Assembly (NCBI GenBank): GCA_021229015.1
Contig: CM037778.1
Coordinates: 17,119,214-17,183,213, forward strand
DNA from: Solen grandis
Lineage: Eukaryota > Mollusca > Bivalvia > Adapedonta > Solenidae
Direction: 5' to 3'
Length of the DNA stretch: 64,000 nt
Numbering within the stretch: the stretch's first letter is position 1; each line of letters starts with the position of its first letter. The notes under the pieces are model-generated. The model made no database searches, had not been told where the DNA came from, and saw only the letters and a program-made list of their open reading frames with translations. The position numbers were made by a program, and so were the translations under genes. Positions 1-11,530 of the stretch are shown piece after piece.

Positions 1-25
1 GATATGCTAAAAGTGGAATAATTTA

Positions 26-801
26 TGAGAAATTTTTAGCTCACCTGAGCACATGAGCTATTAGGAACAATGCATGTCGACGTCTGTCCGTCTTCCACAA
101 TTAGTTTGTTTGCATTCTAGCATCTTCATATCTTAAGCAATCATCCTCAAACTTTATGACAATGTTTATTACCATAATCCCACAGCCAAATTCGATTATG
201 GGTGATATCATCCTATTAGGTCAGGAGTTATGCCCCTATTAATATTAAAGCCAAATTTCACTTTGTTTGCACTCTAGCATCTTCATTTCTTAAGCAATTA
301 TCTTTAAACTTTATAACAATGTTTATTATCATAATCTCATGGCCAAGTTCAATTATGGCTGATATTGGCCTATTAGGTCAGGAGTTATGCCCCTTTAAAT
401 ATCAAAAATGTCAATTTTCAGTTTGTTTGCACTCTAGCATCTTCATTTCTTACTTAAAGCAATCATCTTTAAACTTTATGATAATGTTTATTACCATGAT
501 ATCTTGACCAAGTTTGATTATGGCTGGTGATATCGACCTATTAGGTCAGGAGTTATGTTTAAATTGGTGTGTTTAAAGCCATAATTTCTCAGTCAAGTTT
601 GACTTCAAAATTTGACCACAGACACTGTTTAGTTTGTGGAATTATAAATGATCTCATGGATTGTTTAGTTTGTGGAATTATAAATGATCTCATGGATTAT
701 GTATTCAGTACAACTATGCTATAATTTAGTAACATGTACAGGCAATGAAGGCAGTTTTTCTCAGGTGAGCGTCTTTTGGGGGCCATCTTGCCCTCTTGTT
801 G
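26..801. repeat. Interspersed 'TTTTAGCTCACC' repeat with internal tandem units
   Basis: The segment opens with TTTTTAGCTCACCTGAGC and closes with GGCCATCTTGCCCTCTTGTT. The same two ends occur at 21518-22232 and 42822-44138. Inside, a unit of about 155 bp starting GTTTGCAYTCTAGCATCTTC is repeated in tandem near 109, 264 and 421, and each unit contains TCAGGAGTTATGCCCC. No coding potential is visible. I recall this repeat type as common in bivalve genomes; the class is not established here. Confidence 0.75.
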
Positions 802-1744
802 TCTTTATATCTCTATTTGGGTTATTATGTACCACTTAGTTTTGAATAATTTATAAATGATGAATTTCTTTTTTTTATATATATATTATATATAAGTCAC
901 ACTATTCAAAGTAGTTCAGGAGGGCCAGAGATGTTGAGACTAACAGTGGTATGACTATGGTATATCCTGTCATGTAATAAACTCGTAATTGTTTTCGTTA
1001 TTGCTGTAACACAGAAAATTAATAATTCACCTTCATGTTTTATTCTTTTGTGAGTTGTCATTAATTGTTAACAGTAGGGAATTCAGTAGTAGTTAGTGCA
1101 TAACTTCATTCTTTGAATAATTGATGTACCTGTTTTCATGCAGTGTCTGTACACAGTAATGATATTAATGACTATCAACTTGTTTGAACTCTAAAAGCTG
1201 TATCATAACTTCAAGTTCAGATATTTTTGCTTGATTTGATAATCAAGTTTTTACAGTTGCACCAGGGACAGGTCTTGTTAATCATTTTTTTGCCAGAAAG
1301 AATAGGAATGAAGATCTACAATCATGATTTTGAACTAGAAACCCATCTTATCCCCAGTGAACCTTGCCAAGCCTTATATCCTCAAAAAAAGAAACTCATA
1401 CCTAAGTAAAATTATATTTTTTTGTATATAGGATATTTAATTTGTAGCCGCCTGAGCTAGTACTTATGTATTTCAAGAACTTGAGGCTAGATTTTCGCAG
1501 TGGAAATTAAAGCCCCTCCTTTCACATTTATAGCTAAGGTCAACTGCTTAATGTGAGGGATTTTTAAGTAACTTTGATTTTTATATTAAAGACAGGGTCT
1601 CATGCACTGGCTTCAAATTGCTAGCTCAAAGGTCAAGGTCATTCATGGAGGTCAAAGGTAATAACTAAATGCCATAAGGCTTAGCTGGGCTCTAACTTTT
1701 CCATTGACTGCAGGATTTCAAATAACTTGACCGTAATATTTGCC
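802..1744. other. Non-coding stretch, nothing recognised
   Basis: AT-rich sequence with a short AT-dinucleotide run near 880-895. I see no coding exon, splice-flanked open segment or repeat terminus I can support. Confidence 0.4.
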
Positions 1745-2030
1745 CGTCCCCGGTGGCCAAGTGGTTAGAGTGTCCGCATCAGGAGGGGAGGTCATGGGTT
1801 CGATCCCCGGCCACGACATACCAAAGTTGTAAAAATGGTACTGTTGCTTGGCGCTCAGCATATAAGGGTAGTTTCAGGACTTGTTGGCCCGGTGTGTCAT
1901 GCTACAATTGTCTACAGCGTGATGCTGCAGTGTGTGACAGCACTATATCTATTTCAAGTAGACATCATCTCCAAATGACTGAAATACTGTCAGTGGGATG
2001 TTAAACCCAACAAACAAACAAATATAATAT
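1745..2030 (+). mobile_element. tRNA-derived SINE
   Basis: The head contains an A-box-like TGGCCAAGTGGTTAGAG and a B-box-like GGTTCGATCCC, the internal RNA polymerase III promoter of tRNA-derived SINEs. The body follows, then a tail GACTGAAATACTGTCAGTG and AACCCAACAAACAAACAAAT. The tail resembles the 3' end of another copy at 59885-60022. The head is too long and unpaired to be a functional tRNA gene. Confidence 0.8.
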
Positions 2031-3965
2031 TTCCTTGTCAGGATGATGGATGCCAGGGCTATATTTTAAGGCTTTGGATGGTAAACAACATCCAAATGTT
2101 AATCACTGACAAAGAGCGGGCTATTTGGAAAATTACTCAATTTCATTTAAATCTGTTACAGAAAAAACTAAACTACCTTCATGTGAAACTACTTTTCACC
2201 AGAGTAATTAATAGATACAGAAATAAGTAATGCAGCAGTTTTTAGCATCATGTTGCCCATATTCTTAAAAGCATTTCTACTTATTTTATCACATATTTTG
2301 TTACAGTACCATTGTGTTTAACACACTGCAGAATTCCCAAAAGACACTATTGCCATGAACTTGAATTTTTTGAAATTCAGATAACAGATTTAAAGATAAA
2401 TTTATTGCATATTGGATCAACTTCTATTCAAAAAGGCATACATTTTCATTCCCAAAATCAATAGCTGATTATTTGATAAGTAGCGGAAATATTAAATTGA
2501 ACAATTGTGCAACTAGGAAAGTTTGTGACGGGCAGAATTCATAAGATTCGGCTCAATATACAGGAATTTCTCAATTTTGTCTCTAGAATACAAAATCCAG
2601 TTATGATCATATGAAACATGTATGACAGGTTTGTAGATACTTGTATCTCAATAGTAGTCATTGTTTCTAATAATTTCAAATTGAGAAAAATTAAGTATTA
2701 TCAGGGGATTTCTGTTAAAAAGATCTAGAACTTAAAGTTGGAACTATATTGTAATGGTTCAAAAAGGGGATTTCTATTAACTAAATCCAGACATCGAGTT
2801 AATCCTTTACCTATATACATGTATCTTGTTTTGTCTTGGCAAACAGAGGACCCTGATCAGACAGCTCCTTCTAATGGTTTTCTGAACATGGCCTCCTATT
2901 ATTTACTCCTACAACCATTTTTTTATTAGACGGCGATAGCCGTCTTATGCTGAAAATAAAAAACCAGGCCTTGCTAATTTGCATATTTTCCACAACAAGA
3001 TTAACTGTACCTCTCCGCGCTTAGTGCGGATCCATGCAACGCGATTCTGCACTAACGAATACGAGTGGAATATGTTACACAGACGTTTAAATCATAATCG
3101 CAACCGCTTTAAGTGTGTTATTGTTAACATGTTTTCTTTTACCATTATTTTGCACTGGAAGCATCAACTTTAAGCGTGAAAAAAATATCCGTGGCATTTC
3201 TTAACCAGAACAGCAACCCATCTTACGTACATGAAGATCTACTCCTGTAAAAAGAAAAAGTAGTGCTCCGTATGTATGTAATTGACCTAAAGTAGTCCAC
3301 ACATTATTTTGCATGATAGCGAGTTAAGGTTCTCCCAGGGCATTTCTTAACTTTGAAATAGATAGGCAAACATTCTAGTATCTTAAATAATCAAATACCT
3401 GACCAATTTCTACACATACAAAACAACAGATAGAATTTGCTAGTACTAGAGAAAAAGAATGACCTACTTAGGTATGCAGCTTTTTATGAATGAATGGTTC
3501 ATGACCTTTACTCCGGATTATTTTTGTAACAAACAGAACCCCTGTAGCAACAGCGGGTGGCGTTTTTGTCATCATGTGACTGCTTCAATAACTTCAGAAA
3601 CGCTGGGTTTAGAATGTTTATCCCGTCGCCGTCTCTCAGTGCATTCTGCGCTTTGATATACCATTTATAGTGCAGTAAATTGATACTCATCAAGTCAGAA
3701 TGTACATGAATATTCATGAAGAGAAGTACCATATATGCCAGTGCATAGCAGTGCCAGGTAGTCTGTTTAGGCTCAGGGCCTGCCTTCACCTATAAGTAGC
3801 TGGACTGAAATACTGTTACAGTGATGGGAACACTCCAAATGACAACAACATTCATGGTCCATAAAGAACTCTGATCTAACCAAGAACTGGCTTGTACTAA
3901 AACTGATCAAGTGTGCATTGTATTTACTTTTGCTTATTGTTGATAGTGTTATGGTCCTTGGACTT
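2031..3965. other. Non-coding stretch
   Basis: No supported gene. A short perfect palindrome AGACGGCGATAGCCGTCT lies near 2929-2946. The short open frames near 3.0-3.7 kb have no splice-site support or recognisable domain. Confidence 0.4.
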
Positions 3966-4149
3966 AACCCTTTCCCTCAGAGTAACTTGCAGGCTGATCA
4001 GGTTTTATGCTGTTCGCTGCTCCTCAGTGGTCTGGAAATGAGTATTTTGTAATTAAATTTGGTAAGGTTTAACTGTGGTTTTCTGCAGATCAGGCTTTAT
4101 GTGGTACCTATTGAGGTGTCAAAATGAGTATATATGAGGGAAAAGGTTA
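3966..4149. mobile_element. TTAA-flanked non-autonomous element, copy 1
   Basis: Begins TTAACCCTTTCCCTCA and ends TGAGGGAAAAGGTTAA, so the ends are inverted repeats bounded by TTAA. The interior (GCAGGCTGATCAGGTTTTAT, then CTGTTCGCTGCTCCTCAG) is shared with the longer copy at 20374-20613. A TTAA target and short inverted ends suit a piggyBac- or Kolobok-type MITE. No transposase is present. Confidence 0.75.
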
Positions 4150-5581
4150 AATGTAGGTTTTACAGACCCTTTTTTTCAATATGCTTGGAAATACTGTGTT
4201 GAAGTTTGGTATGTAGGTAGAATATGATAAATGTTAGACTGAGTTTGCTCCCCTAGGCACATTTGGACCAATATTTGGTTGTTGAACATACAAAATTCAC
4301 TGCAGGTGGGAAGTATTTGTGGTAGCCCAACACATTTTGTTTTAAATATATTTGACTGTTTTTATGAAAACCCCCCCCAAAAAAACAACATTGATGTCCA
4401 TACGATTATGCACAAATTTTGAAAGTTAAATTGTGCTAGGTGAGACCTTCATATAGGTTAATATATTGTATGTGGGCCTACCCATTCATTGTTGAACATA
4501 ATTAGAGCATTCAAGATTTTATTGGGTCTACCTGCATACCTTAAGTATATACATTGAAGCTATGTTTATAATATCTGTCCTTCAAATTATATTTCTCATG
4601 AATAAAAAAAAAAATAGATGAAGATTCTTCAGTTGATTGGGGAACTGTTTAAAATATGAAAAAGGATTGTCAAATGTTCATTCTGATTTTGGAATGCATG
4701 TTTATTGTTGATTTGTAGAGATAATTTAATTAATAAGCTTTCAATGGCGGTATAAGGTTTAAATGTGAACAATCAGTATGAATCGTGTTCTGGGTGCATT
4801 TGTAAAATAAATTGTTTCCATTTACAGATAACGGTATTGGTACTTTTAATAGTGAAATAGTAATTTTTTTCAAATATCCGGTGTTCCTTTGAGAATAGAC
4901 ATTTTCATTCATGAGATAAACTTTCAAAGACAAAAGGGACTTGCAAATGACAGGCTTTTACCACAATAGCTGATACACTTGATTGCTCTGTGTATTATGG
5001 GAGCCATCTGAGGTATTTTTGTAGTCATAATCACACAGGTTATTGTCCAGTGGGCCATGACATGAAACATTCATTTCACATTTAAAGATTTGTCAGTATC
5101 GATCCTTGTTGAAAGGTTTTAATCAATTAATGAACTCAGGACATGATTGTAGGACTATGTCAGCAGATGAAGAGACCAAGTTTGCATGTCAGCGTTTTTT
5201 TCCCAACTATGAGGGGTTTTTTTTTTTGCACTTGAGATAAGGAACTCCATGAAACATGCAATTTTTTCATGAGTCTTATCAAGAATTGTTTTATTCTCTA
5301 ATGGCAGTATAAATATGTTTGATATGCCTGGAAATAAAGTATATGAACAGTTTGAAAGTGGAATATTCCATGAGGTACAAGTGTTTGCATCACAGAGTCA
5401 TCTGAATCGTAATAGCGCGTAGTGTCATTAGCACATTAATAAGTTCATCAGATACTTCTGTAGGTGTGTTAGACAGAGGTGGTTTTATTGCAAGTTTTAA
5501 AGTTCCGTGGAGAACAGAAGGGTATTTACAGGTGTGTTGGTAGGAGTACTTGGTCCAGGTGTGTTGGTTCTGGGTCTAGAA
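4150..5581. other. Non-coding stretch
   Basis: AT-rich sequence with homopolymer runs at about 4372-4385 and 5216-5228. No exon or repeat boundary that I can support. Confidence 0.4.
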
Positions 5582-5710
5582 ATGAAAAGGAGACAGAGAA
5601 GTGGGAGAACTATTCTTCACGCCATGCTGGTTTTGGAATTAGCATTAATTTTGAGTGGTCCAAGAGTGAATTGTCAGAAATTAAATACAGAAGTCAAGAA
5701 AAATGCACAG
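5582..5710 (+). CDS. Candidate first coding exon with signal peptide
   Basis: An ATG at 5582 opens a 43-codon segment ending at CAG before GTCAGT, a plausible splice donor (phase 0). The product has a basic start (MKRRQRSGR), a hydrophobic core (TILHAMLVLELALILS), then a polar stretch ending KKNAQ, as expected for a signal peptide followed by the start of a secreted or membrane protein. The next convincing plus-strand exon is the EGF exon at 20931. If its alternative acceptor two bases downstream (20933) is used, the two join in frame, so this could be exon 1 of the same ligand gene. That link is inference; no transcript evidence is available. Confidence 0.45.
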
Positions 5711-6812
5711 GTCAGTAGATGATTTACTTAAAATAAATTCCAGTTATACATATGATGAATTTAATTTTGTTAATGAATATAATTTACACCTAGTTATATA
5801 CAATGACATTATGCAGGATTTGTTAGACAATAAGCTGAAGTAATATTTACGCTGAAAAATATAAACCTACTTACATGTGTATCAGGTATACCAATATATA
5901 GCAATCTAATTCAAACTATTTAATTATTTATGTATGGCATACATTTTTCAGACATAAGAACCTATTTAAGTCATGGTTAGCGACCTTTAGAGTCATTAAA
6001 GTGGTAGTTGATACAAAACAGTACAGTACAGACCAGTTTGTATGTGGGTGACTCCAGACCAGTACTCCCTTAGGTGTAATTATCAGGTTGCTTTATAACC
6101 CTTTCAAACCTTAATTTGTGAAGTCTTGTACTTAAAATAGACTCAAGATCAGAGAACCTTAGTACTTTGATTATGCCCTGATGTTTTCTAAATATGTCCT
6201 TTTATCAACTTGTTTGTATGTGTGACATGAAAAGCTAAAATGAAACTCTGATTAAGGCAGGGTTTATATTTGACAAAAGTTTCAAGCAAGGTTGAGTACT
6301 TGTTCTTTAGCTTTGGACATCTAATGGTAGTCTGGCAACATTAACCCTTTTCCTCATTTGAAATATTACCTGGTGAATATTTATTCACTCAACTTTAAAA
6401 ATTTAGTTTTCTTTTATAAAGATGAAAAAGAGGGAGAATCATATTTTTGCCTAAGTCTGTTCATTAGTTTGTCACCTGAACCAGGCATGAGTAATGATGT
6501 CTAAGAAGATGGGTCTAAGAGAATCCAAGTGTGAAGGTTATGACTTCAGTCTCGACTAGAGTCGTAATTTCTTAATGCACGTGTGACTAGTGCAACTCAA
6601 GAACCATATAGGAGATAAGTTTCAGTTGCTGTTTCATTATTTGTTATATCCCTTCTCTAGGATCAATGTGTTGTCCTGTCCTGTCCTGTTCTGAAAAATG
6701 TAGGTTTGAGGAACTGAGCAGTAAAACTTTTAATGGCAGATTTATGTCCATCACAAAGACACATTTTGACACACTTGAAAGTTTTTCAAATGTTACAAAT
6801 CTTTTCAACTAA

Positions 6813-6945
6813 AGGTACTCGGTACATTGCTGCCCATTTAAAAAAAAAAATTCAATGACCTAATATATAATAATATGTAATATATAAAGTCATAGATTTT
6901 TTTTTTTAATGGGCAGCAACATACTGGGTACCTTTGCTTTCAACT
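6813..6945. repeat. Foldback element
   Basis: Two arms of about 55 bp are inverted copies. The left arm begins AAAGGTACTCGGTAC and includes TTGCTGCCCATT. The right arm includes AATGGGCAGCAA and ends GTACCTTTG. They are separated by a short AT-rich loop. This looks like a small MITE or foldback sequence with no coding capacity. Confidence 0.75.
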
Positions 6946-7146
6946 TAAGGGCTTGTTCTTTGATTCTTTTATATTTTTTATGTCAAGGCTTTGCATCGGG
7001 GGTATCTTTAGGGTTATCGGATCTACAGTTGTTTAGAGGCGACCATTTTAGATTGAATTTATTTCTTTATATTTTTTGTTGTTGAAAAGATTCATTCAAA
7101 AACTTGGTCAGCAGATTGGTCTAGGTATAGTTCATATTGATGATCA

Positions 7147-7173
7147 TTTGACTTGACTTGACTTGACTTGACT
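7147..7173. repeat. (TTGAC)n microsatellite
   Basis: Five near-perfect tandem copies of a TTGAC pentamer. A similar short run of CCTGT units lies near 6674-6697. Confidence 0.8.
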
Positions 7174-7489
7174 ATTTGAGTTTACCATCGCTTTGACAGT
7201 ATTTCAGTCATATAGTGATGTCCAGCTAATTACAGGTGGAGGAAGACCCCGAAAAAGGGATATATATATGATATGATATTGATGAATGTACATTATATTC
7301 AAAAAGAAGAAGATCAATGTGCATGATGAAGATTTTAATGAAGATGTATGGTTGAAAGACACATCATCCGATTCCCATGGTATATATAGGGTTTGCACTT
7401 TTCATTAAAGGACCAGATGATGTCCAAAATGAAGGCCAAGATATTGAGCAAGGTTGTGATAATATACTATTCAAAGTTTGCTGAGCATC

Positions 7490-8645
7490 ACAACTCTTGT
7501 GTCACTGTGAAATTGAAATGACCATAACTTCTGTTATATTTGTCTATATCTCTTGAAATTTTACAAGCATCTTTTGCAAGCACAAACTTTAGATTTAAAA
7601 CAAACATCTCAAAATACAAGATCTTAAATTGGAGATTTCAAAACAACAACATCAACAAAACGAAAAATGTTTCTATTCTAAACAATATGTGTTTGCAAAA
7701 CACTTTTATGCTTCCATCTGAGCAGGTCAAATGTCAAGTAATTGATGTTAACTGAAAGCCATTCATGAATGGAGTAAGTACGTCAAATATAAAGACTTTA
7801 CTCAATATAGTTATGGAGTAATGCTCAAGACAAAAAAGCATTTAAAAATAAAAGGGGCTAATTAAAAAAAAATAGAACCTGACAGAGTTCTGTTTCATAA
7901 CCATTACACTTGTGCTACTCACTATCTATTTATATTTTAAGTTTCAAATTAATACCTCAAATAGTTCAGGAGTTATATTTCCAAACTTATAAAAATAAAG
8001 GGAGATAATCATAAAATTAGACCAGGCAGAGTTATGGTTCTTGGTAACTGCACTGCACCTACTTGCTATCATATTATGTTTCAAGTTTCAAGTCATTATA
8101 GTCTTTTCTTTATGAGTTTTGCACACACAAAAAAAAAAAATAAATAAAGGGAGATGATCAAAAACCAGTCACTGCACTATTCTTGTCATCTCCTTATATA
8201 TTAAGTTTCAAGTCAATACCTTGTATAGTTTTCAAGTATATAATAAATATGTTCTATGGACAGAAATTCAGTGTAAAATTAAATAAAGGATGATAATTCA
8301 AAAACTGGTCCATGTAGAGTTACGGTTCTTGGTTACAGCAGTTTCCATTCTCACTATCTATATATATTTTGAGGTTCAAGTCAATACCTTGTATAGTTTA
8401 TGAGTTAAACTCCTGACAAAAATTGAAGAAAAAAAATGAAAAGGGGAGATAATCATAATTCCAAACTTGGGTCTGATAGAGTTATGGTTCCTTACTTAGT
8501 GCGCTTCTCCTAGTCACCTCCTATTCATACTTGAAGTTGAAGAAATACCTTGTATAGTTTTTCAAGTATTGGCCAAAGTTGCTGACAAACCAACAAACAG
8601 ACAGGGCAAAAACAATATGCCCCAGACCACAGATCTTGGGGGCAT
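7490..8645. repeat. Interspersed repeat with about 140-155 bp internal units
   Basis: Repeated units share AGGGAGATAATCA, an AGAGTTAYGGTTCTTGG segment and CAAGTCAATACCTTGTATAG, with starts near 7999, 8149, 8287 and 8444. The block ends CAGACCACAGATCTTGGGGGC. No protein is encoded. It appears to be the body of a dispersed non-autonomous repeat. Confidence 0.65.
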
Positions 8646-8761
8646 AAAAATTAACATTATTCACAAATTTTTTCAATTTACATCCACTTATTAAAATTTC
8701 AATATCATCTAAAATTATTGTATTTTCAACTTAATACATGTATGTTATTGTGAAATTGTAA

Positions 8762-9533
8762 CATAATTATACCCCCACAAATGAAATTTGGGGGTATATA
8801 GGAGTCACCCTGTCGGTCGGTCGGTAGGTCCGGCGGTTGGTCTACAAATATTTGTCCGGAGCATTTCTCCAAAACTACTGTACCTAGTTGATGAAACTTC
8901 ATAGGTAGATAGACCTTGATGAGAGGAAGTGCAGTGCATAAGAACCATAACTCTGCATGTATTTTGAAAGGAGTTATTGCCCTTTGTCATTTTTAATCTT
9001 TTGATTTTGTCCGGAGCATAACTCCAATACTAAAGTAGCTAGGTTGATGAAATTGATCTTGATGAGAGGAAGTGCAGTGCATAAGAAAACCACAATGTAA
9101 ATTCTTAAAGACAGGTTTTTGCAAACAATAAATATGGATGTGAACCATAATTAGACTGCATTTTTATTCTCCTCAGCTACAGATCTTGGGGGCAAATTGT
9201 TTTCTTCTGTGTGTCTGTATGTGTGTCTCTCTGTCTATCTGTCTGTCTGTCAAAACTTTTTAGCATTGTCCAAAACTTTTGAACCATTGCTCACACTAAC
9301 TTTAAACCTTACATACATGTAGTCTTTCACTCACGCAAACTTTTGAAACTGTATTCCTACACATGACAGACTTCCGGTGTGGGTATTGATCACCTTTAGT
9401 GATAATATTTTTTTTTGGTATGCTTATAAGCCCAAATCCTATGTGTGAACATTCGTTTTATGTGTCATGTGAATACATCCTGTGTCAAAGATGGGGTGGG
9501 GGTATGAATCACCTTCAGTGATAGTTCTAGTTT
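8762..9533. repeat. 'TATACCCCCAC' dispersed repeat
   Basis: The left end is a palindrome (TATACCCCCAC / TTTGGGGGTATA, about 8766-8801). The body has two units of roughly 165 bp beginning TTGTCCGGAGCAT. The right end is GGGGTATGAATCACCTTCAG near 9496. A body fragment recurs at 18930-19200 and the right end at 20673-20715. A second right-end copy near 9375 suggests an internal duplication or a nested copy. Confidence 0.7.
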
Positions 9534-10473
9534 TCTAATTAATTTTGACAATCTTAAATCTTATCAATTGAAAGACCCAATTACGGAAGAAAAATGCTGT
9601 AATAAATGTTCTACAGATTCATTACCTTTAAATAACAAAAATTGTCCATTTTAGAATAAAAATAAAACTTCCAAGTATAAGATTTAAAAGATTCTATTTG
9701 CTGAATATGCTATTGGTGCTTAGCAAACTTTGAGTAGTACTTGCATATAATAGATGCTGATACTTATAAGAAATGCTATCCTCGCAATGATATGTAGACA
9801 CATTGTCTTTCTTACTATTCACAGAGAATGTAGTTAATGCTCCAAAAGAAGTTAAGTATAATGGTTGATTTGGAAACATAAGAGAATATCGCTCCAGACT
9901 GATCAGCACTGTGAATAATCAAGATGATGTAAATAAGTAAGACGAGTCTTGTCAGAACTGGAGTTTGTCTAATTCCCCGCGTCCTTTTCCTTTCTGTGGT
10001 TACATCTGTAAAAATGTTACAAATGTTTCAATGAAAATATTGTCTGGTAAGTTAATTTAGTTTTATAACAGTCCCCTATTTGAGACAAATTAGGAACTTA
10101 AGGAACAGGGCTGTTGATCTTTATTTTGAATTTGAAGAATTGAATTGAAGATTTAGATTTGTAACCTGAAAGCTTGTGAATCTTTTTTCCTGAATTAGAT
10201 GAAAATCTGATTTTCAGTTGCTCATAGGCATTTAAGCCCGCCATTTGAAGAATGCAATGCATACTGCAGACATCCTGGTATCATTAGTAGTTTGAACAGT
10301 GCCAGACACAAGGTTAAACAAGCAAGTGTTGACTTCTGGAGTATATATCATTCAATATAGTTTCTTCTTTTGTGCATGAAATTAGAAACTTTGCAAGGAA
10401 TGAAGTTTGTTCAGTTGCGTCCGGACAAGACAAAATTGTCTGTCAGATGGTGTACATTTAATTGTACACTTGG
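9534..10473. other. Non-coding stretch
   Basis: No exon, RNA gene or repeat terminus could be supported here. Confidence 0.35.
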
Positions 10474-10560
10474 TTCTACAGTGTTTTTTTTCACTTTTGG
10501 GGGAATGGGGTCCGGGCCCATTTGAGGGGGAAAAAAGCGTGCGAACTAGCTAAAAGGGGA

Positions 10561-10718
10561 ATTTTAATAGCATAAATACGTTACCTGTTATTACTTCAGG
10601 TATGTGTCTATTTGTGCACAGCTTCCAAAACAGAGTCCGCAAAATAAACCATTCCCTAAACCCCCTAGTTACCGGAAGTGTAACCCCGTTCTCCAATTGT
10701 GTTTTGGAAGCCATCGAG
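10561..10718. repeat. DIRS left inverted terminal repeat
   Basis: Starts ATTTTAATAGCATAAATACG, then TACCTGTTATTACTTCAGG. From there to GCCATCGAG it is nearly identical to the reverse complement of 16560-16694, differing by a few substitutions and small gaps. Confidence 0.9.
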
Positions 10719-11023
10719 TTTTTGTGGGTAACCTCGTGTCACCTTTCTTGATCGCTTCTGTGCTCTATAGCTCTCCATACTTCTTTTCATAGCCTCGGCT
10801 GTGTTTTTATATAGTTTATTCTATTGCGCGTAGAATTTTCATTCCTTGTCCCGTTTCGGGATTTTTTTTTCCTTTGTCACGGGTTTCCGTGCTTCGGCTC
10901 CCGTGACACGGATTATCTTATTTTTATATATGCTGTTGTTTCGAGACCATTCTTGTACGGGTTTTCTTTCGGTCTTCCCGTTTTATTTTGCTTACATTGT
11001 TCTTTCTTTGTATTGAATTTTCA

Positions 11024-11530
11024 ATGTCACAGTCTAGGGGTTCCTGCGGACATGTCAAGGCGTCCTGGGACTCCCACCAGTCCTGCCTTTCATGCTCGGG
11101 GTGCTCCAGGGATAACACCTGCACTGTTTGTGTTTCTTGGTCCGAAGAGGTTTGGAAGAAAGCCTCTTCACGACGATCGTATTCGTCCCTGAAAAGGAAG
11201 GCCTCATCTTCCTCCTCCTTCTCTGGGTTTAGTGCTGCTGGGGGTCGGAGTCCCTCTCCCCCTCCCAGGAAGAAGGCTTCCCGCCCCTCTCCGGAGAGGC
11301 CGCCTTCGTCTCCTAGCTCCCTGTACGGCTCTCCTTGCTTTAGCCCCAGGGTGGCAGACAAGGAGATTACTCCGACCGGTCACCGGTCACCGGGCATGAC
11401 CGGTCACCGACCACCGGTCACCGGGCACCGGTCACTGGGCACCGGTCATCAATCACCGGTCATTATCGAACATCTATTGTTCGTGATCGGTCCCAGAGAC
11501 CCAAGACCGGTCATCACCGGTCATCGGTAA
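11024..11530 (+). pseudogene. DIRS gag-like protein, N-terminal part
   Basis: The frame opens at MSQSRGSCGH and has a Cys/His-rich cluster (residues about 8-38: C, H, H, C, C, C, C, C, C) that could bind zinc, then Ser/Arg/Pro-rich sequence with runs such as KASSSSSFS and RSPSPPP. It enters a GHRSP-type repeat and stops at 11528-11530. The following frame (+1) is open from about 11488 through 13301 and continues the same GHRSP-type composition, so the original gag was probably one protein. One frame change separates the parts; a programmed shift or sequencing error cannot be excluded. The nucleic-acid-binding, particle-forming role is inferred from position and composition. Confidence 0.6.
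11371..11525 (+). repeat. ACCGGTCACC minisatellite inside gag
   Basis: Degenerate tandem copies of a roughly 10-bp ACCGGTCACC unit encode repeated GHRSP/TGHR peptides. The gag reading frame changes inside or just after this tract, so unit-number slippage is a likely cause. Confidence 0.8.

Noticed and set aside
1753..2004. Possible tRNA gene or short ORF
   Set aside because: A and B boxes are present but no cloverleaf closes; the SINE body and tail follow. The ORF is a by-product.
8762..9533. CRISPR-like or satellite array
   Set aside because: Units are few, unequal and diverged, with repeat ends found elsewhere; this is a dispersed eukaryotic repeat.
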